A DNA stretch of 41,040 bases, from assembly GCA_948562205.1 (NCBI GenBank), contig CAOYAN010000018.1, forward strand, positions 1-41,040, in the 5' to 3' direction. Within the stretch, counting starts at the first letter, position 1. Each line of letters opens with the position of its first letter. The DNA is from an uncultured Clostridia bacterium. Its GTDB lineage: Bacteria > Bacillota > Clostridia > TANB77 > CAG-465. Shown piece by piece: positions 9,177 through 17,560 of this stretch. A program made the translations under genes and the position numbers. A model generated the notes under the pieces. The model was not told the origin of the DNA. It saw only the letters and a program-made list of their open reading frames with translations, and did no database searches.

Positions 9177-9242
9177 TTAAGTTCTAGTTGTGTGTGTGTG
9201 TGTGTGTAGTTCATTCACACTTTTACGTACTTTAGTTTCCAT
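9177..9242 (-). CDS. Short open frame containing a (CA)9 tract
   Basis: A 21-codon frame from ATG 9242, preceded by AAAGGAAAAATT as a plausible ribosome binding site. It encodes MEtkVRKSVNEL and then a His-Thr run from a (CA)9 dinucleotide tract (plus strand (TG)9, 9189-9206), and stops at 9177. Loss of one CA unit, or gain of two, would open the frame through to 9047, giving about 65 residues. This could be a phase-variable leader or a broken small gene. There is no family match and coding status is uncertain. Confidence 0.3.
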   Translation of the reverse strand: METKVRKSVNELHTHTHTTRT

Positions 9243-9398
9243 AATTTTTCCTTTTTTTCCTCTTTTGATCATATAATGATTCTATCATTTTCTACATATT
9301 TTTTCAAGCACTCATGTAAAATATTATATAACTTTTTTTATTATCTCTATAATTATACAAAACATTTGTATAAATTTTGTGTGTTAAAAATAAACCAT

Positions 9399-10520
9399 TT
9401 ATGCAAAATATATTGAATCCATTTCATCTAATACATTTTCTAATTTATATTTATCAAAATTTAATGTATTAGTTCTAGAAAACATATCAGCAATATTTTT
9501 TCCATTTATTATTGTTGTAATAGCATTTGCCATCTTTTCTACATCATCTATATCTACTAAAAATCCATTTGAATTGTTTTCTATTATCTCTCTTGTACCT
9601 CTACAATTAGTAGCAACAACTGGAATATTACACATAAGAGCTTCAATTATTTCAATTGGCATACCCTCTGTCATAGAACAAGAAAGTACCATATCTGATA
9701 TTTTCATTAATTTTTCTATATCATCTCTATAACCTAAAAATCTAATTTTGTTTTTTATATCATATTCACTAGCAAGTCCTTGATATCTTCCATTTAATTT
9801 ATCACTACCTGCAAGTAAAAGTACTACATTACTATAATTTTTCAAGACCTTATTTAATGCCTTTATTCCCATTTCTTGATTTTTCCTCTCGCATAAATTA
9901 CCTACACATAAAATTACAAAAGTATCTTTGTCAATTACTAAATCTTTTTTTAAATCATTTTTTTCTTCTAATGTCATATTATACTCTAATTTTTTAATAT
10001 CAATCCCCATTCCAGGTATATTGCAAATATCATCTATATCAAATTCATCTAATGCCTTATCATAATCTTCTTCATTTACAGTAATTAAAGTATCAGTATT
10101 TTTAGCAAGCATTTTTTCAATTTGTAATGCAACTGTAGATGTAGCTTTATTATTTTCATCATAAAAATCAAAACCATGCGCTGTATATATAACTCGCGTA
10201 CCCTTTTTTCTTGCATTTACTGCAGACATTCTAGTTACAAAACCTGCTTTTGTTTGATTTGCATGAATTATTTCATAATTTTCATTATCAATTATTCCTT
10301 TTAATGATTTTATAGTCCTTATAGAATTAAAATTTGTTAAACTAAGTCCTGATATATCAAATGGTATAGTAAACTTTTTATCTGTATATGGAATATTCCT
10401 TGTACCACTAGTTGCAACATGAACTTCATATCCCTCTTCTTTAAATAATTTTAAATATGGTAGATGAAAAGCTAGTATATGTTCATCTGTATCTGCTGTA
10501 AATAAAACCTTTTTATTCAC
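9399..10520 (-). CDS. GT4-type glycosyltransferase (GT-B fold)
   Basis: A 373-aa family 4 glycosyltransferase of the type that builds exopolysaccharide or other surface glycans from nucleotide sugars in the cytoplasm; EpsD-like proteins are comparable. The N-terminal Rossmann half opens with KKVLFTADTDEHILAF and contains YTAHGFDFYDEN. The C-terminal half has the sugar-nucleotide site SCSMTEGMPIEIIEALMCN (E-x7-E pattern) and PVVATNCRGTREII. Start GTG 10520 lies one base after the stop codon of the VanZ gene and 8 bases after GGGGAG; a GTG at 10529 overlaps that site. The two genes form an operon. The acceptor cannot be predicted. Confidence 0.9.
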   Translation of the reverse strand: MNKKVLFTADTDEHILAFHLPYLKLFKEEGYEVHVATSGTRNIPYTDKKFTIPFDISGLSLTNFNSIRTIKSLKGIIDNENYEIIHANQTKAGFVTRMSAVNARKKGTRVIYTAHGFDFYDENNKATSTVALQIEKMLAKNTDTLITVNEEDYDKALDEFDIDDICNIPGMGIDIKKLEYNMTLEEKNDLKKDLVIDKDTFVILCVGNLCERKNQEMGIKALNKVLKNYSNVVLLLAGSDKLNGRYQGLASEYDIKNKIRFLGYRDDIEKLMKISDMVLSCSMTEGMPIEIIEALMCNIPVVATNCRGTREIIENNSNGFLVDIDDVEKMANAITTIINGKNIADMFSRTNTLNFDKYKLENVLDEMDSIYFA

Positions 10521-10521
10521 T

Positions 10522-10971
10522 TTAATCACTCCCCTTTAATTTATATATAACATGTTTTACAATCTTAACAAAACTTACACCAAGTAACATGCCTAGTGAA
10601 TCTATAATTACATCTTTTATTTCTCCTGATCTATTTGGTATAAACAATTGGTGAAACTCATCAGTTATTGCATATATTAAACCTATAACAAAACTAATGA
10701 AATATATATACTTTGTAAATTTAATATTTAATAACAAACACAAACATATTAAAATTCCACCAATTGTATATAAAGTAAAATGTGCTATTTTTCTTACAAT
10801 ATAACTTAAATTTCTTACTTGTTCATCAGAAATATCATTTTTAAATATAGCTTTGGTAAAATTATTACTGGTATTTTCTGATTTTTTACCTGTCTGTGAT
10901 GAAAGCATAAATACTATACTCATCCATATTATAACTAAAGCTATACTAATATATTTTAATAATTTTTTCAT
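10522..10971 (-). CDS. VanZ-family membrane protein
   Basis: A 149-aa protein with about four hydrophobic segments and the VanZ-family landmarks FMLSSQTG near the N-terminus, VRKIAHFTLYTIGG in the middle, and ITDEFHQLFIPNRSGEIKDV before the last helix. VanZ itself gives low-level teicoplanin resistance, but most family members have no known function. ATG 10971 is preferred since GGAG lies 6 bases upstream; ATG 10983 has no site of its own. It is the first gene of a two-gene unit with the glycosyltransferase, which fits a role in the cell envelope. Confidence 0.88.
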   Translation of the reverse strand: MKKLLKYISIALVIIWMSIVFMLSSQTGKKSENTSNNFTKAIFKNDISDEQVRNLSYIVRKIAHFTLYTIGGILICLCLLLNIKFTKYIYFISFVIGLIYAITDEFHQLFIPNRSGEIKDVIIDSLGMLLGVSFVKIVKHVIYKLKGSD

Positions 10972-10991
10972 TGTTTTCTCCATTTATTAAT

Positions 10992-11020
10992 ATATTATCA
11001 TATTAGAAATTTGTTTTCAA
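10992..11020 (-). promoter_or_regulatory. Promoter of the VanZ-glycosyltransferase operon
   Basis: TTGAAA (11015-11020), a 17-bp spacer and TAATAT (10992-10997), with TGA just before the -10 box as an extended element. Confidence 0.6.
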
Positions 11021-11051
11021 CAAAAAGAATGTGTATTTTTCTACACATTCT
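11021..11051 (-). terminator. Terminator of the EEP-family gene
   Basis: A perfect 10-bp stem (AGAATGTGTA at 11026-11035 with 11042-11051) and a TTTTTG tail on the minus strand, directly after the stop at 11058. Confidence 0.85.
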
Positions 11052-11057
11052 CTAGTA

Positions 11058-12125
11058 TTATTTATTTAATTTAACAGATAGTCTTACTGGGTGATGATCA
11101 CTATATGAAAAAGAATTTTCTATAGTTTCTACTGATTTTAATTCTATATTTGGACTTAAGATATATCCATCAATTACATATAACTGAGTATTATCATAAT
11201 TCCCACTATATACCTCATTTAAAAGTCTTGAAGTTGGTTTACTTCCATCTACAGCATAATTCCATTTTTTAGGTAAAAAATCTTCTGGAATTGTAGCAGC
11301 TGAAAAATGTGTTTCATCTAACACAGGATATTTTGAATTATCTACAACAGGAAATTTTTGATTAAAATCTCCACCTGCTATAACATAGTTTCCTTTATTA
11401 TATTCTTCTACCATTAATTCTTTTAATATTTCTAATTGTCTTAGTCTTGTATTACCATCATCATATGCTTCTAAATGTAGATTTATAAGAACAAATTCTT
11501 TATCACTTTCATCAATTTTCATTCTCTCAACCATTAGACATCTCTTAAACATAACTGCTCTCATAGGCCATTTATATGCACTAGGAAGTGCAATTCTAGT
11601 TGCAGTAGACGAAAATTTATTTAATATTGCCATACCACCCTCAACATGTCCAACAGGATTTAAAATAGGATAGGGAATGTACAAACATTTATGATAAAAT
11701 GCATAAGTTGCCTCACCTTTAAAATCTTTTTTTAACCCTTCATATTGATTCATATTATATGATCTTTTAGCATTATAATCTACTTCCTGAAATAAATAAA
11801 TATCTGCATCTTCATTTTCTATTAAATTTTGTAATGCTGCTAAATTTTTGTTTACATTACTAGCAGTTTTTGGCATTACATTTTTTCCACCATCCATAAA
11901 AAAATCTTGTGTACTATCCAGTGATAAATATCCTAAGTTATATGTTAAAAGTTTTATTTCCTCATCTTGCTTTAATGTCTTAGTTGCTTTTCCATCTATA
12001 CTTAAATTTTCCACATCTTCAGGCATATACTCTGTTATCATAAGAGTGGCAAAACCTAATACTAATATAGATAATATAAAAACAACTATTCCAATAATTA
12101 TTTTTTGTAAGCTATTATCTCTCAC
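11058..12125 (-). CDS. Membrane-anchored endonuclease/exonuclease/phosphatase family protein
   Basis: A 355-aa protein with one N-terminal membrane segment (about residues 6-27) and an outward EEP-fold domain. Motifs in order: LLTYNLGYLS, LFQEVDYN (metal-binding Glu), LINLHLEAYDDGNTRLRQ, IAGGDFNQKFP (Asp/Asn) and YSDHHPVRLSV (catalytic Asp-His). Family members cleave phosphodiesters in DNA, inositol phosphates or sphingomyelin. The membrane anchor makes a lipid, inositol phosphate or extracellular nucleic acid substrate more likely here, but this is not resolved. GTG 12125 is preferred because GGGGTGA lies 5 bases upstream; GTG 12134 is inside that site. It is a single-gene unit. Confidence 0.88.
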   Translation of the reverse strand: MRDNSLQKIIIGIVVFILSILVLGFATLMITEYMPEDVENLSIDGKATKTLKQDEEIKLLTYNLGYLSLDSTQDFFMDGGKNVMPKTASNVNKNLAALQNLIENEDADIYLFQEVDYNAKRSYNMNQYEGLKKDFKGEATYAFYHKCLYIPYPILNPVGHVEGGMAILNKFSSTATRIALPSAYKWPMRAVMFKRCLMVERMKIDESDKEFVLINLHLEAYDDGNTRLRQLEILKELMVEEYNKGNYVIAGGDFNQKFPVVDNSKYPVLDETHFSAATIPEDFLPKKWNYAVDGSKPTSRLLNEVYSGNYDNTQLYVIDGYILSPNIELKSVETIENSFSYSDHHPVRLSVKLNK

Positions 12126-12147
12126 ATGGCTCACCCCATTTGAGACT

Positions 12148-12176
12148 ATTATACAATATTATCTATATAAAAACAA
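12148..12176 (-). promoter_or_regulatory. Promoter of the EEP-family gene
   Basis: TTGTTT (12171-12176), a 17-bp spacer and TATAAT (12148-12153). Confidence 0.6.
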
Positions 12177-12193
12177 GATTAAAAAACAATTTT

Positions 12194-13726
12194 TTAACAA
12201 CCAGTATTTGGTAATCTTTTGGGTATTTCTATATTGTCATTTTTTACATTTATAAGTATCTCTTCACCATTTTTAGATATCTCAAATTCAGTAATTTTAT
12301 CACTTAATTTATAATACTTTGGTGCTTCTATCTCCTGTATTTTATATTTGCCAACAAATAAATTTTTGGATATTGCAACTCCTTCTTCATTTGTTATTAA
12401 TTCATCTAACTTATTTCCTTTAAGATCATAAATTGCAAACTTTGCTCCTTTAAGTGGCATATTAGATGAAATATTACTTAGTTCATTATCTTTTGTACTA
12501 GTCTTTACTATTTTTACTTTTCCCATAGCTTTTTTGTTTTTAAATACTACTTCATTTAATTCTCCAAACTTTACATCTAACTGCACTATATTATTATCAT
12601 AGTCTATATAATAATCTTTTGGCACTTCAATTTCTTCAATATTTAATTTTGCTTGTCTATCCATTTTTAAGTCTAGGATAGCATCTAATGATATTTCACC
12701 ATTTTCATCTGTTATATATTCTCCATATACTTTATTTGTAGTAGCATCAGATATTTTAAATTTCACCCCAGGTATTTTTATTTTTTCATTATCTGCATCT
12801 ACTTTTTTTATCTTTAGTAGTGTATCTTTTTTCTTTATACCCATATTCAAAATAATATTTTCTTTTCTAATTGGTGTAAGAGTTAATGCTACATTTTGCA
12901 TATTGGGTACTTGTGATACACCAAAAAGTGATACATTTTCTTTTAATTTATAATCTATATTTAATTTAATACTTGTATCTCCTTTTACACTACTTACTGG
13001 TAATAATACTTTAAAACTTTCTTGATTTAAAAAGAACTTTATTTTCTCATTATTTTCATCTGTAAGTATTACATCTTTATTATCTGACTTTATTGATATG
13101 CTTTGTACATTAAAACTTTTGGATATCCTATATTCTTTTGAATAATAATTTGAATCTTTCTCATCTATATCAAATTCTGACTTAGTCTCATATATTTTTA
13201 TTGGTAATACTGCATTATACTCTTTATTAATTCCATTACTATATATATTATTTATTGCATTAACTACTCTTTGATATGATTCATCGTTTGCACTAAGTCT
13301 TGATAAATCAAGACTATTTGTATAAGTCCATATAGCAAATTGACTTGCAAATCTTGCCTCACTTACAGTTTCTAAACCTAATTCTTGCAGTGATTTGTAA
13401 GGATAGGCATTTGCTATTATAGAAGAAATCTTAGGATCATTAATAGTTTCATTTACAGATACTCCATATCCATTATTTTCCTCAGCACCTGGTACTCCTA
13501 AATCTAGGCAATATACTGTTTCTTCTTCTCCATTTTGATTTAAATAATAATATTCATAATTTTTTTGTCTTACACTACCATATGTTACATATGATATTGG
13601 ATCATCATGATAATAAATATTATATGTACCAAGCTTGTCATCAAATGTTGTTGCAAATATAGAATTTAATACATTTACAAATAATAACATTACAATTATT
13701 ACCTTATTTATTTTTTTTCTTGTCAC
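12194..13726 (-). CDS. Thioester-domain adhesin with SpaA-type domains, ending in LPNTGC
   Basis: A 510-aa secreted surface protein. A signal peptide (about 1-26) is followed by a thioester domain: Cys73 in VYCLDLG and Gln129 in ASQFAIWTY are at the positions that form the internal Cys-Gln thioester used for covalent host binding. Two SpaA/Cna-B prealbumin-like domains follow (about 305-395 and 400-500); each has a Lys near its start (LLKIKKVD, VKIVKTST) and a Glu in EEIEVP or QEIEAP, able to form isopeptide bonds. The protein ends exactly at LPNTGC, with no hydrophobic helix or basic tail. Its GTG start overlaps the sortase stop by 4 bases (GTGA), with AGGAG 9 bases upstream, so the pair is translationally coupled and the sortase is its likely enzyme. 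Confidence 0.88.
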   Translation of the reverse strand: MTRKKINKVIIVMLLFVNVLNSIFATTFDDKLGTYNIYYHDDPISYVTYGSVRQKNYEYYYLNQNGEEETVYCLDLGVPGAEENNGYGVSVNETINDPKISSIIANAYPYKSLQELGLETVSEARFASQFAIWTYTNSLDLSRLSANDESYQRVVNAINNIYSNGINKEYNAVLPIKIYETKSEFDIDEKDSNYYSKEYRISKSFNVQSISIKSDNKDVILTDENNEKIKFFLNQESFKVLLPVSSVKGDTSIKLNIDYKLKENVSLFGVSQVPNMQNVALTLTPIRKENIILNMGIKKKDTLLKIKKVDADNEKIKIPGVKFKISDATTNKVYGEYITDENGEISLDAILDLKMDRQAKLNIEEIEVPKDYYIDYDNNIVQLDVKFGELNEVVFKNKKAMGKVKIVKTSTKDNELSNISSNMPLKGAKFAIYDLKGNKLDELITNEEGVAISKNLFVGKYKIQEIEAPKYYKLSDKITEFEISKNGEEILINVKNDNIEIPKRLPNTGC

Positions 13727-14295
13727 TTATATATACTCCTTTCGCTACCTCTAATACAAAGTCTTTTATTAGGACTATTTTCTACACAAGTGATAAGTGT
13801 TATGACATTTTTATCATCAATTTTCTCTATACATGAAAAATCATATACATCTATTATTTTAATGCTTTCTACTTCATAAATTCTATTTCCATTTTTACAA
13901 TTATAATATATTTCATCACCTTTTTCTAATTCATGCAATCTTTTAAAATAGTTTATTTTATTTCCTCTATTATGTGCTGCTATGCATACATTTCCATTAA
14001 ATATATCAGTATCTTCAAAATGACCAATAGCCCTATCTAAGACTTCATCACTTATTCCCTCTTCTATATTTACTTTTTCTAAATTCATTTTTGGAATTGA
14101 AATATACCATGAAACATCTTTTACATTTTCTATATCTACAAAATTATTATTTTTATTTTCTTCTTTGAAATCTATTTTTGAACAAACATTTGAAAACTTA
14201 AAAAAAATTATTAGAACAAATAATATTATAGATAAAATTATACAGATAATGGTAATTATATCTTTTTTATGTTTTTTCTCTAGTAAATTATCCAC
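13723..14295 (-). CDS. Sortase (class D-like)
   Basis: A 190-aa transpeptidase with one N-terminal membrane helix (about 12-34) and a sortase fold. The catalytic residues are visible: His108 in AAHNRG, Cys170 in TLITCVENSP, and Arg178 in NKRLCIRG. The TLxTC motif and short size fit class D/E-like housekeeping or accessory sortases. It would cleave LPxTG-type signals on the outer face of the membrane; the obvious substrate is the adhesin encoded just downstream. GTG 14295 follows AGGAGG by 5 bases. A strong promoter at 14346-14374 drives the two-gene operon. Confidence 0.93.
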   Translation of the reverse strand: MDNLLEKKHKKDIITIICIILSIILFVLIIFFKFSNVCSKIDFKEENKNNNFVDIENVKDVSWYISIPKMNLEKVNIEEGISDEVLDRAIGHFEDTDIFNGNVCIAAHNRGNKINYFKRLHELEKGDEIYYNCKNGNRIYEVESIKIIDVYDFSCIEKIDDKNVITLITCVENSPNKRLCIRGSERSIYK

Positions 14296-14345
14296 ATTAT
14301 CCTCCTATGTAGAATTAATTTTACTTGTAACGTCACAGTAACATG

Positions 14346-14374
14346 ATTATATGACACAAATCCCTAAAAGTCAA
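14346..14374 (-). promoter_or_regulatory. Promoter of the sortase-adhesin operon
   Basis: TTGACT (14369-14374), a 17-bp spacer and TATAAT (14346-14351). In the leader the minus strand reads GTTAC-6 bases-GTTAC, an 11-bp direct repeat that could be a regulator site. Confidence 0.72.
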
Positions 14375-14393
14375 GAAAAATCGATCGCAATAT

Positions 14394-14435
14394 TCGACAA
14401 AAAAATAAGCTAAACACTATCATTTAACTTATTTT
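14394..14435 (-). terminator. Terminator of the TPR gene
   Basis: A 13-bp stem (arms 14402-14414 and 14423-14435, one G-U pair) with a TTTTTTTG tail on the minus strand, right after the TPR stop codon. Confidence 0.8.
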
Positions 14436-14867
14436 TTATTCTCCACTTGTTTTAATGATATCTTTTATTGATGAATAATATTTCTCATCTTCTTCTAAAA
14501 ATATGTCATCTCCTACTAACATATATGCTCTAAGTAAATATTCTTTTGCATTTTCATCATCTTTAGTTTCTACTAATGTTTCTCCAAGCCTAAGTAATAC
14601 ATATGGATTAGCCATTCCATTTGGACAATTCATAGCATCATAGTATGAATCTCTTGCTTTTTCATAATCTTTTAATGATAAGTAAATATCACCAAGTGCT
14701 ACATATATCCAAGTTGCCGCTTCATAGTTTATCTTAGGATTTGGAATTAAATCTAGTGCACTGATATAGTTTTCATATGCAAGCTCTGTATTCCCATCTT
14801 CTAGTAACATATCGCCTTGTCTGCAATACTCAGTTATCTTTGAGTAAGCTTCCTCGCTAATTTCCAT
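14436..14867 (-). CDS. Tetratricopeptide-repeat protein
   Basis: A 143-aa soluble protein made of about three TPR units, for example AYENYISALDLIPNP, LGDIYLSLKDYEKARDSYYD and LGETLVETKDDENAKEYLLR. TPRs form helical scaffolds for protein binding; the partner is unknown. ATG 14867 follows GGGAGG by about 5 bases; a TTG at 14885 opens a longer frame but lies before that site. It is divergent from the AI-2E-family gene and is a single-gene unit. Confidence 0.85.
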   Translation of the reverse strand: MEISEEAYSKITEYCRQGDMLLEDGNTELAYENYISALDLIPNPKINYEAATWIYVALGDIYLSLKDYEKARDSYYDAMNCPNGMANPYVLLRLGETLVETKDDENAKEYLLRAYMLVGDDIFLEEDEKYYSSIKDIIKTSGE

Positions 14868-15008
14868 ATCTTCCTCCCTAAACAAAATAAAATCTAAATG
14901 TACTTTTTATTATAACACAAAAAAATATTTTTGGAATATCTTTTTTAAAATTTTTGGAATTTTTTCATAAAATATTTCTTAAGTATTTAAAAACGAGTTT
15001 TTATCTAA

Positions 15009-15037
15009 TGGACAAGCAATATAATATATGCTATAAT
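15009..15037 (+). promoter_or_regulatory. Promoter of the AI-2E-family permease gene
   Basis: TGGACA (15009-15014), a 17-bp spacer and TATAAT (15032-15037) with an extended TGC element before the -10 box. Confidence 0.72.
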
Positions 15038-15058
15038 TTTCATATGGAGGTGTCGTTT

Positions 15059-16156
15059 TTGGACCAAAATTCAAAATATTATATAAATATTATGTTTAAA
15101 TTTATAATATTTGCTTTTATTGCATTAATTATTTTCGCTACTTACAAAGTTGCCATATTTTATATACCATTTATTATAGCCTTTGTTGTAGCATCTATAG
15201 TTGAACCTTTAATCAAATTTTTTATGAATAAATGTAAATTAAATAGAAAAATTTCGAGTATTATATCATTATTATTAATACTTAGTTTAATAATTGGTGT
15301 TCTTTTTATAATTATTACAAATTTAATATCAGAAGCTATTTCTCTTACTGAGAACTTAAATACTCATATTTCTAATTTTTATAATTTTGGTATGAATTTG
15401 TTTAAAGATTTTAGAAATGGAAAATTTGCTATTCCTACAGAACTTATAAATATATCTGATAAAGCTTTTGATACAATTTTAAATAGTACTAAAGATATTA
15501 TATCATCAGTTTTAAATGCTACTATTAATACTATTAGTTCTGTACCTACAATTCTTACAAATGGAATTATAACAATTCTTGCCATTATTTTTATTTGTTT
15601 TGATAGAGACTATGTCAAAAAAACTGTAAAAAAACATGTACCTAATAGTTGGCTTAAGAAATTTAAAGAAATATTTTCACAAATGTGTAGTGTTTCATTC
15701 AAATATATTAAAGCAGAAGCAAAACTTTCAGGAATTTGTTTTTTAATTGTTCTAATTGGACTTAATATTATGGCTTTTATTGGTATGGATATAGAGTACC
15801 CAATTATCATGGCTATAGTTATTGGATTTATTGACTTATTACCATTATTTGGTGCAGGTGCTGTTATGGTACCATGGGCAGGATATTTACTATTTACTGG
15901 TAATACTACAGTTGCAATATCAGTACTTATCATATGGATAATATGGGCGGTTATAAAACAAGTTATTGAGCCACACTTTGTTAGTAAACAAATGGGAATG
16001 CACCCTTTATTTACCTTAATTGCTATGTATACTGGCTCTAAGCTTTTTGGCGTATTTGGCTTAATACTTGGACCTATTGCATTTCTTATACTAAAAAATG
16101 TTTTTAGTGGACTTTTTTCAAAAGGTGTATTAAAAAGTATTTTTGAAAAAGAATAA
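15059..16156 (+). CDS. AI-2E-family (YtvI-like) membrane protein
   Basis: A 365-aa integral membrane protein of the AI-2E transporter family, with about seven or eight hydrophobic segments. The family hallmark is in the C-terminal third: GFIDLLPLFGAGAVMVPW, then KQVIEPHFVSKQMGMHPL. Members include the autoinducer-2 exporter TqsA, sodium/proton antiporters and the sporulation protein YtvI; which applies here is not clear. I start it at TTG 15059, preceded by GGAGGTG with a 6-base gap. A longer frame from 14954 would run through the promoter. A small membrane protein gene follows 25 bases downstream with its own AGGAGG, so the two are likely co-transcribed. Confidence 0.88.
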   Translation: MDQNSKYYINIMFKFIIFAFIALIIFATYKVAIFYIPFIIAFVVASIVEPLIKFFMNKCKLNRKISSIISLLLILSLIIGVLFIIITNLISEAISLTENLNTHISNFYNFGMNLFKDFRNGKFAIPTELINISDKAFDTILNSTKDIISSVLNATINTISSVPTILTNGIITILAIIFICFDRDYVKKTVKKHVPNSWLKKFKEIFSQMCSVSFKYIKAEAKLSGICFLIVLIGLNIMAFIGMDIEYPIIMAIVIGFIDLLPLFGAGAVMVPWAGYLLFTGNTTVAISVLIIWIIWAVIKQVIEPHFVSKQMGMHPLFTLIAMYTGSKLFGVFGLILGPIAFLILKNVFSGLFSKGVLKSIFEKE

Positions 16157-16181
16157 TATAAACAAATAAAGGAGGATACCT

Positions 16182-16844
16182 ATGGCAAAAAAAATTAAAC
16201 AAGAAGATATAATAAAAGAATTTAATTGTGATAAAAAAACATCAAGAAAAACAGTTTCAAGATTAATTAAGGAGGGTTCTTTTTTACTTAAATTTCAATA
16301 TGTATTACATATAATATATAAGATAATTTTAAATTTAACAATAATAGCATATATTATATCTATACCTATAGTTGCTTTTAATCTTATATCAACTGAAAGT
16401 GAATGGTTTTTAATATTATTATGTTATCTTTTTATACCGCTTTTAGCATACTTACCTATACATATTATATTACTTATAATTAGAAAAATATTTAGATTTA
16501 ATGATGAATTATATGTTATTTTACATCCAAAAAAAGAAAGGATTTTAATAACTAGAGATAAAATAGGAATTACAGATTCTGCAGGAATGTTTATGATAGC
16601 ATTTTCTGAAATTAAAGATATAGAATATAACGATGATCTTTTAAAAATATATGCTCCTTATAATTATGTTGGAAAAAAAGCTGTTAGAGATCGTTCATAT
16701 CCAACTGAACGTATTTATAAAATTGTAGACTATAAGTTTAGAGTAACCGAAAAAGATGAACCAACTCCATCAATTTCAATATATAATCATTATGCTTCAT
16801 TTAATGAAATTATACAAGAGGTAGAAAACAGAAGAAGAAAATAA
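16182..16844 (+). CDS. Uncharacterised two-helix membrane protein
   Basis: A 220-aa protein I do not recognise. Residues 1-30 are charged and could form a small helical domain (KKTSRKTVSRLIKEG). Two hydrophobic segments follow (about 45-68 and 74-98). The C-terminal cytoplasmic part is mixed beta-type, with VILHPKKERILITRDKIGI and later strands, and might be a bacterial PH-like domain, which is only an impression. AAAGGAGG lies 9 bases before ATG. It sits 25 bases after the AI-2E-family gene and before a strong terminator, so it is the second gene of that operon. Confidence 0.75.
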   Translation: MAKKIKQEDIIKEFNCDKKTSRKTVSRLIKEGSFLLKFQYVLHIIYKIILNLTIIAYIISIPIVAFNLISTESEWFLILLCYLFIPLLAYLPIHIILLIIRKIFRFNDELYVILHPKKERILITRDKIGITDSAGMFMIAFSEIKDIEYNDDLLKIYAPYNYVGKKAVRDRSYPTERIYKIVDYKFRVTEKDEPTPSISIYNHYASFNEIIQEVENRRRK

Positions 16845-16858
16845 AACAGTATAAAGTG

Positions 16859-16898
16859 AAAAATGCTTGAAATTACATTTGTAAGATCAAGCATTTTT
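16859..16898 (+). terminator. Bidirectional terminator
   Basis: A perfect 12-bp stem, AAAAATGCTTGA (16859-16870) with TCAAGCATTTTT (16887-16898). A and T runs flank both sides, so it can end the plus-strand operon and the minus-strand receiver gene. Confidence 0.85.
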
Positions 16899-16901
16899 AT
16901 C

Positions 16902-17347
16902 TTATTTTGCTTCCTTCCAGTTGTTTTTGTTAATAATTCTTCTCATATTTTGTGCACCTACAACATTTTGAGTATGAATACGTATTGGATAGTTTCTTCC
17001 CGTTTCTTCAAGCCAGTCTAAAAGCTTAATATAATCTCCACCATCTTTAGCATAATCTCCTGCATCATGATCAACATCAATGAGGATTATGGATGCATAT
17101 TTAAGAGAGTCATATACTTGACTTCGTAATGTATATTCACGATTTTCGAAACACTTTCTTGCGATATTCATACGTCTTTTCTCAAATCTTTCACAAAAAT
17201 TAATAATCTCTTTTGCTTCATTTACAGAACGAGCCCAGTATCTATTCCCTGACCTATTGGTATGGGTCTTACATCATCTACCCATAACTTTATACCTTTA
17301 AAAGTATCGTATTCAGTTGGTGAAACTTCCAATTCTACAAAACCCAT
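16902..17347 (-). pseudogene. Frameshifted cyclic-phosphate processing receiver (cREC) protein
   Basis: The 3' part from 17171 has an intact frame with DVDHDAGDY and PIRIHTQNVVGAQNMRRII, which match the cREC family, receiver-like domains linked by others to RNA cyclic-phosphate ends. The true start is probably ATG 17347, after AGGAGG, and gives MGFVELEV, then KLWVDDVRPIPIGQG before hitting TAA. The other frame then continues as RYWARSVNEAKEIINFCE and runs on into the rest. One base is missing (or two extra) near 17,240. A TTGACA/TATAAT promoter is intact, so the lesion may be recent or a sequencing error. Confidence 0.72.
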
Positions 17348-17394
17348 TTTTTACCTCCTAATAATCATTATTGTGTTTAAAATATCATGGTAAC

Positions 17395-17422
17395 ATTATA
17401 TCATGTTTTTGTATTATGTCAA
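17395..17422 (-). promoter_or_regulatory. Promoter of the cREC gene
   Basis: Consensus TTGACA (17417-17422), a 16-bp spacer and TATAAT (17395-17400) with TGA before the -10. The 8-mer CATGATAT occurs twice around the -10 region, a possible regulator site. Confidence 0.72.
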
Positions 17423-17560
17423 CTCAAATGCATTGTTTTAAATATTGAATACAATACCATTTATTACACATTTTTAAAATATAAAAAATAAAATATAACA
17501 ATATTAAATATTAAATATTTATAAAATTTTTACTTATAATATAACTATTGGAGTGATTAT

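Larger units (their letters stand above)
8942..9398. other. Long regulatory spacer upstream of the surface protein gene
   Basis: This 457-bp gap holds three structures annotated separately: a tandem 22-bp repeat (9034-9077), a hairpin (9091-9123), and a (TG)9 tract inside a short open frame (9177-9242). Between 8942 and 9033 the minus strand carries -10-like TATATT/TATTAT sequences. No further gene is supported in 9243-9398. Confidence 0.6.
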
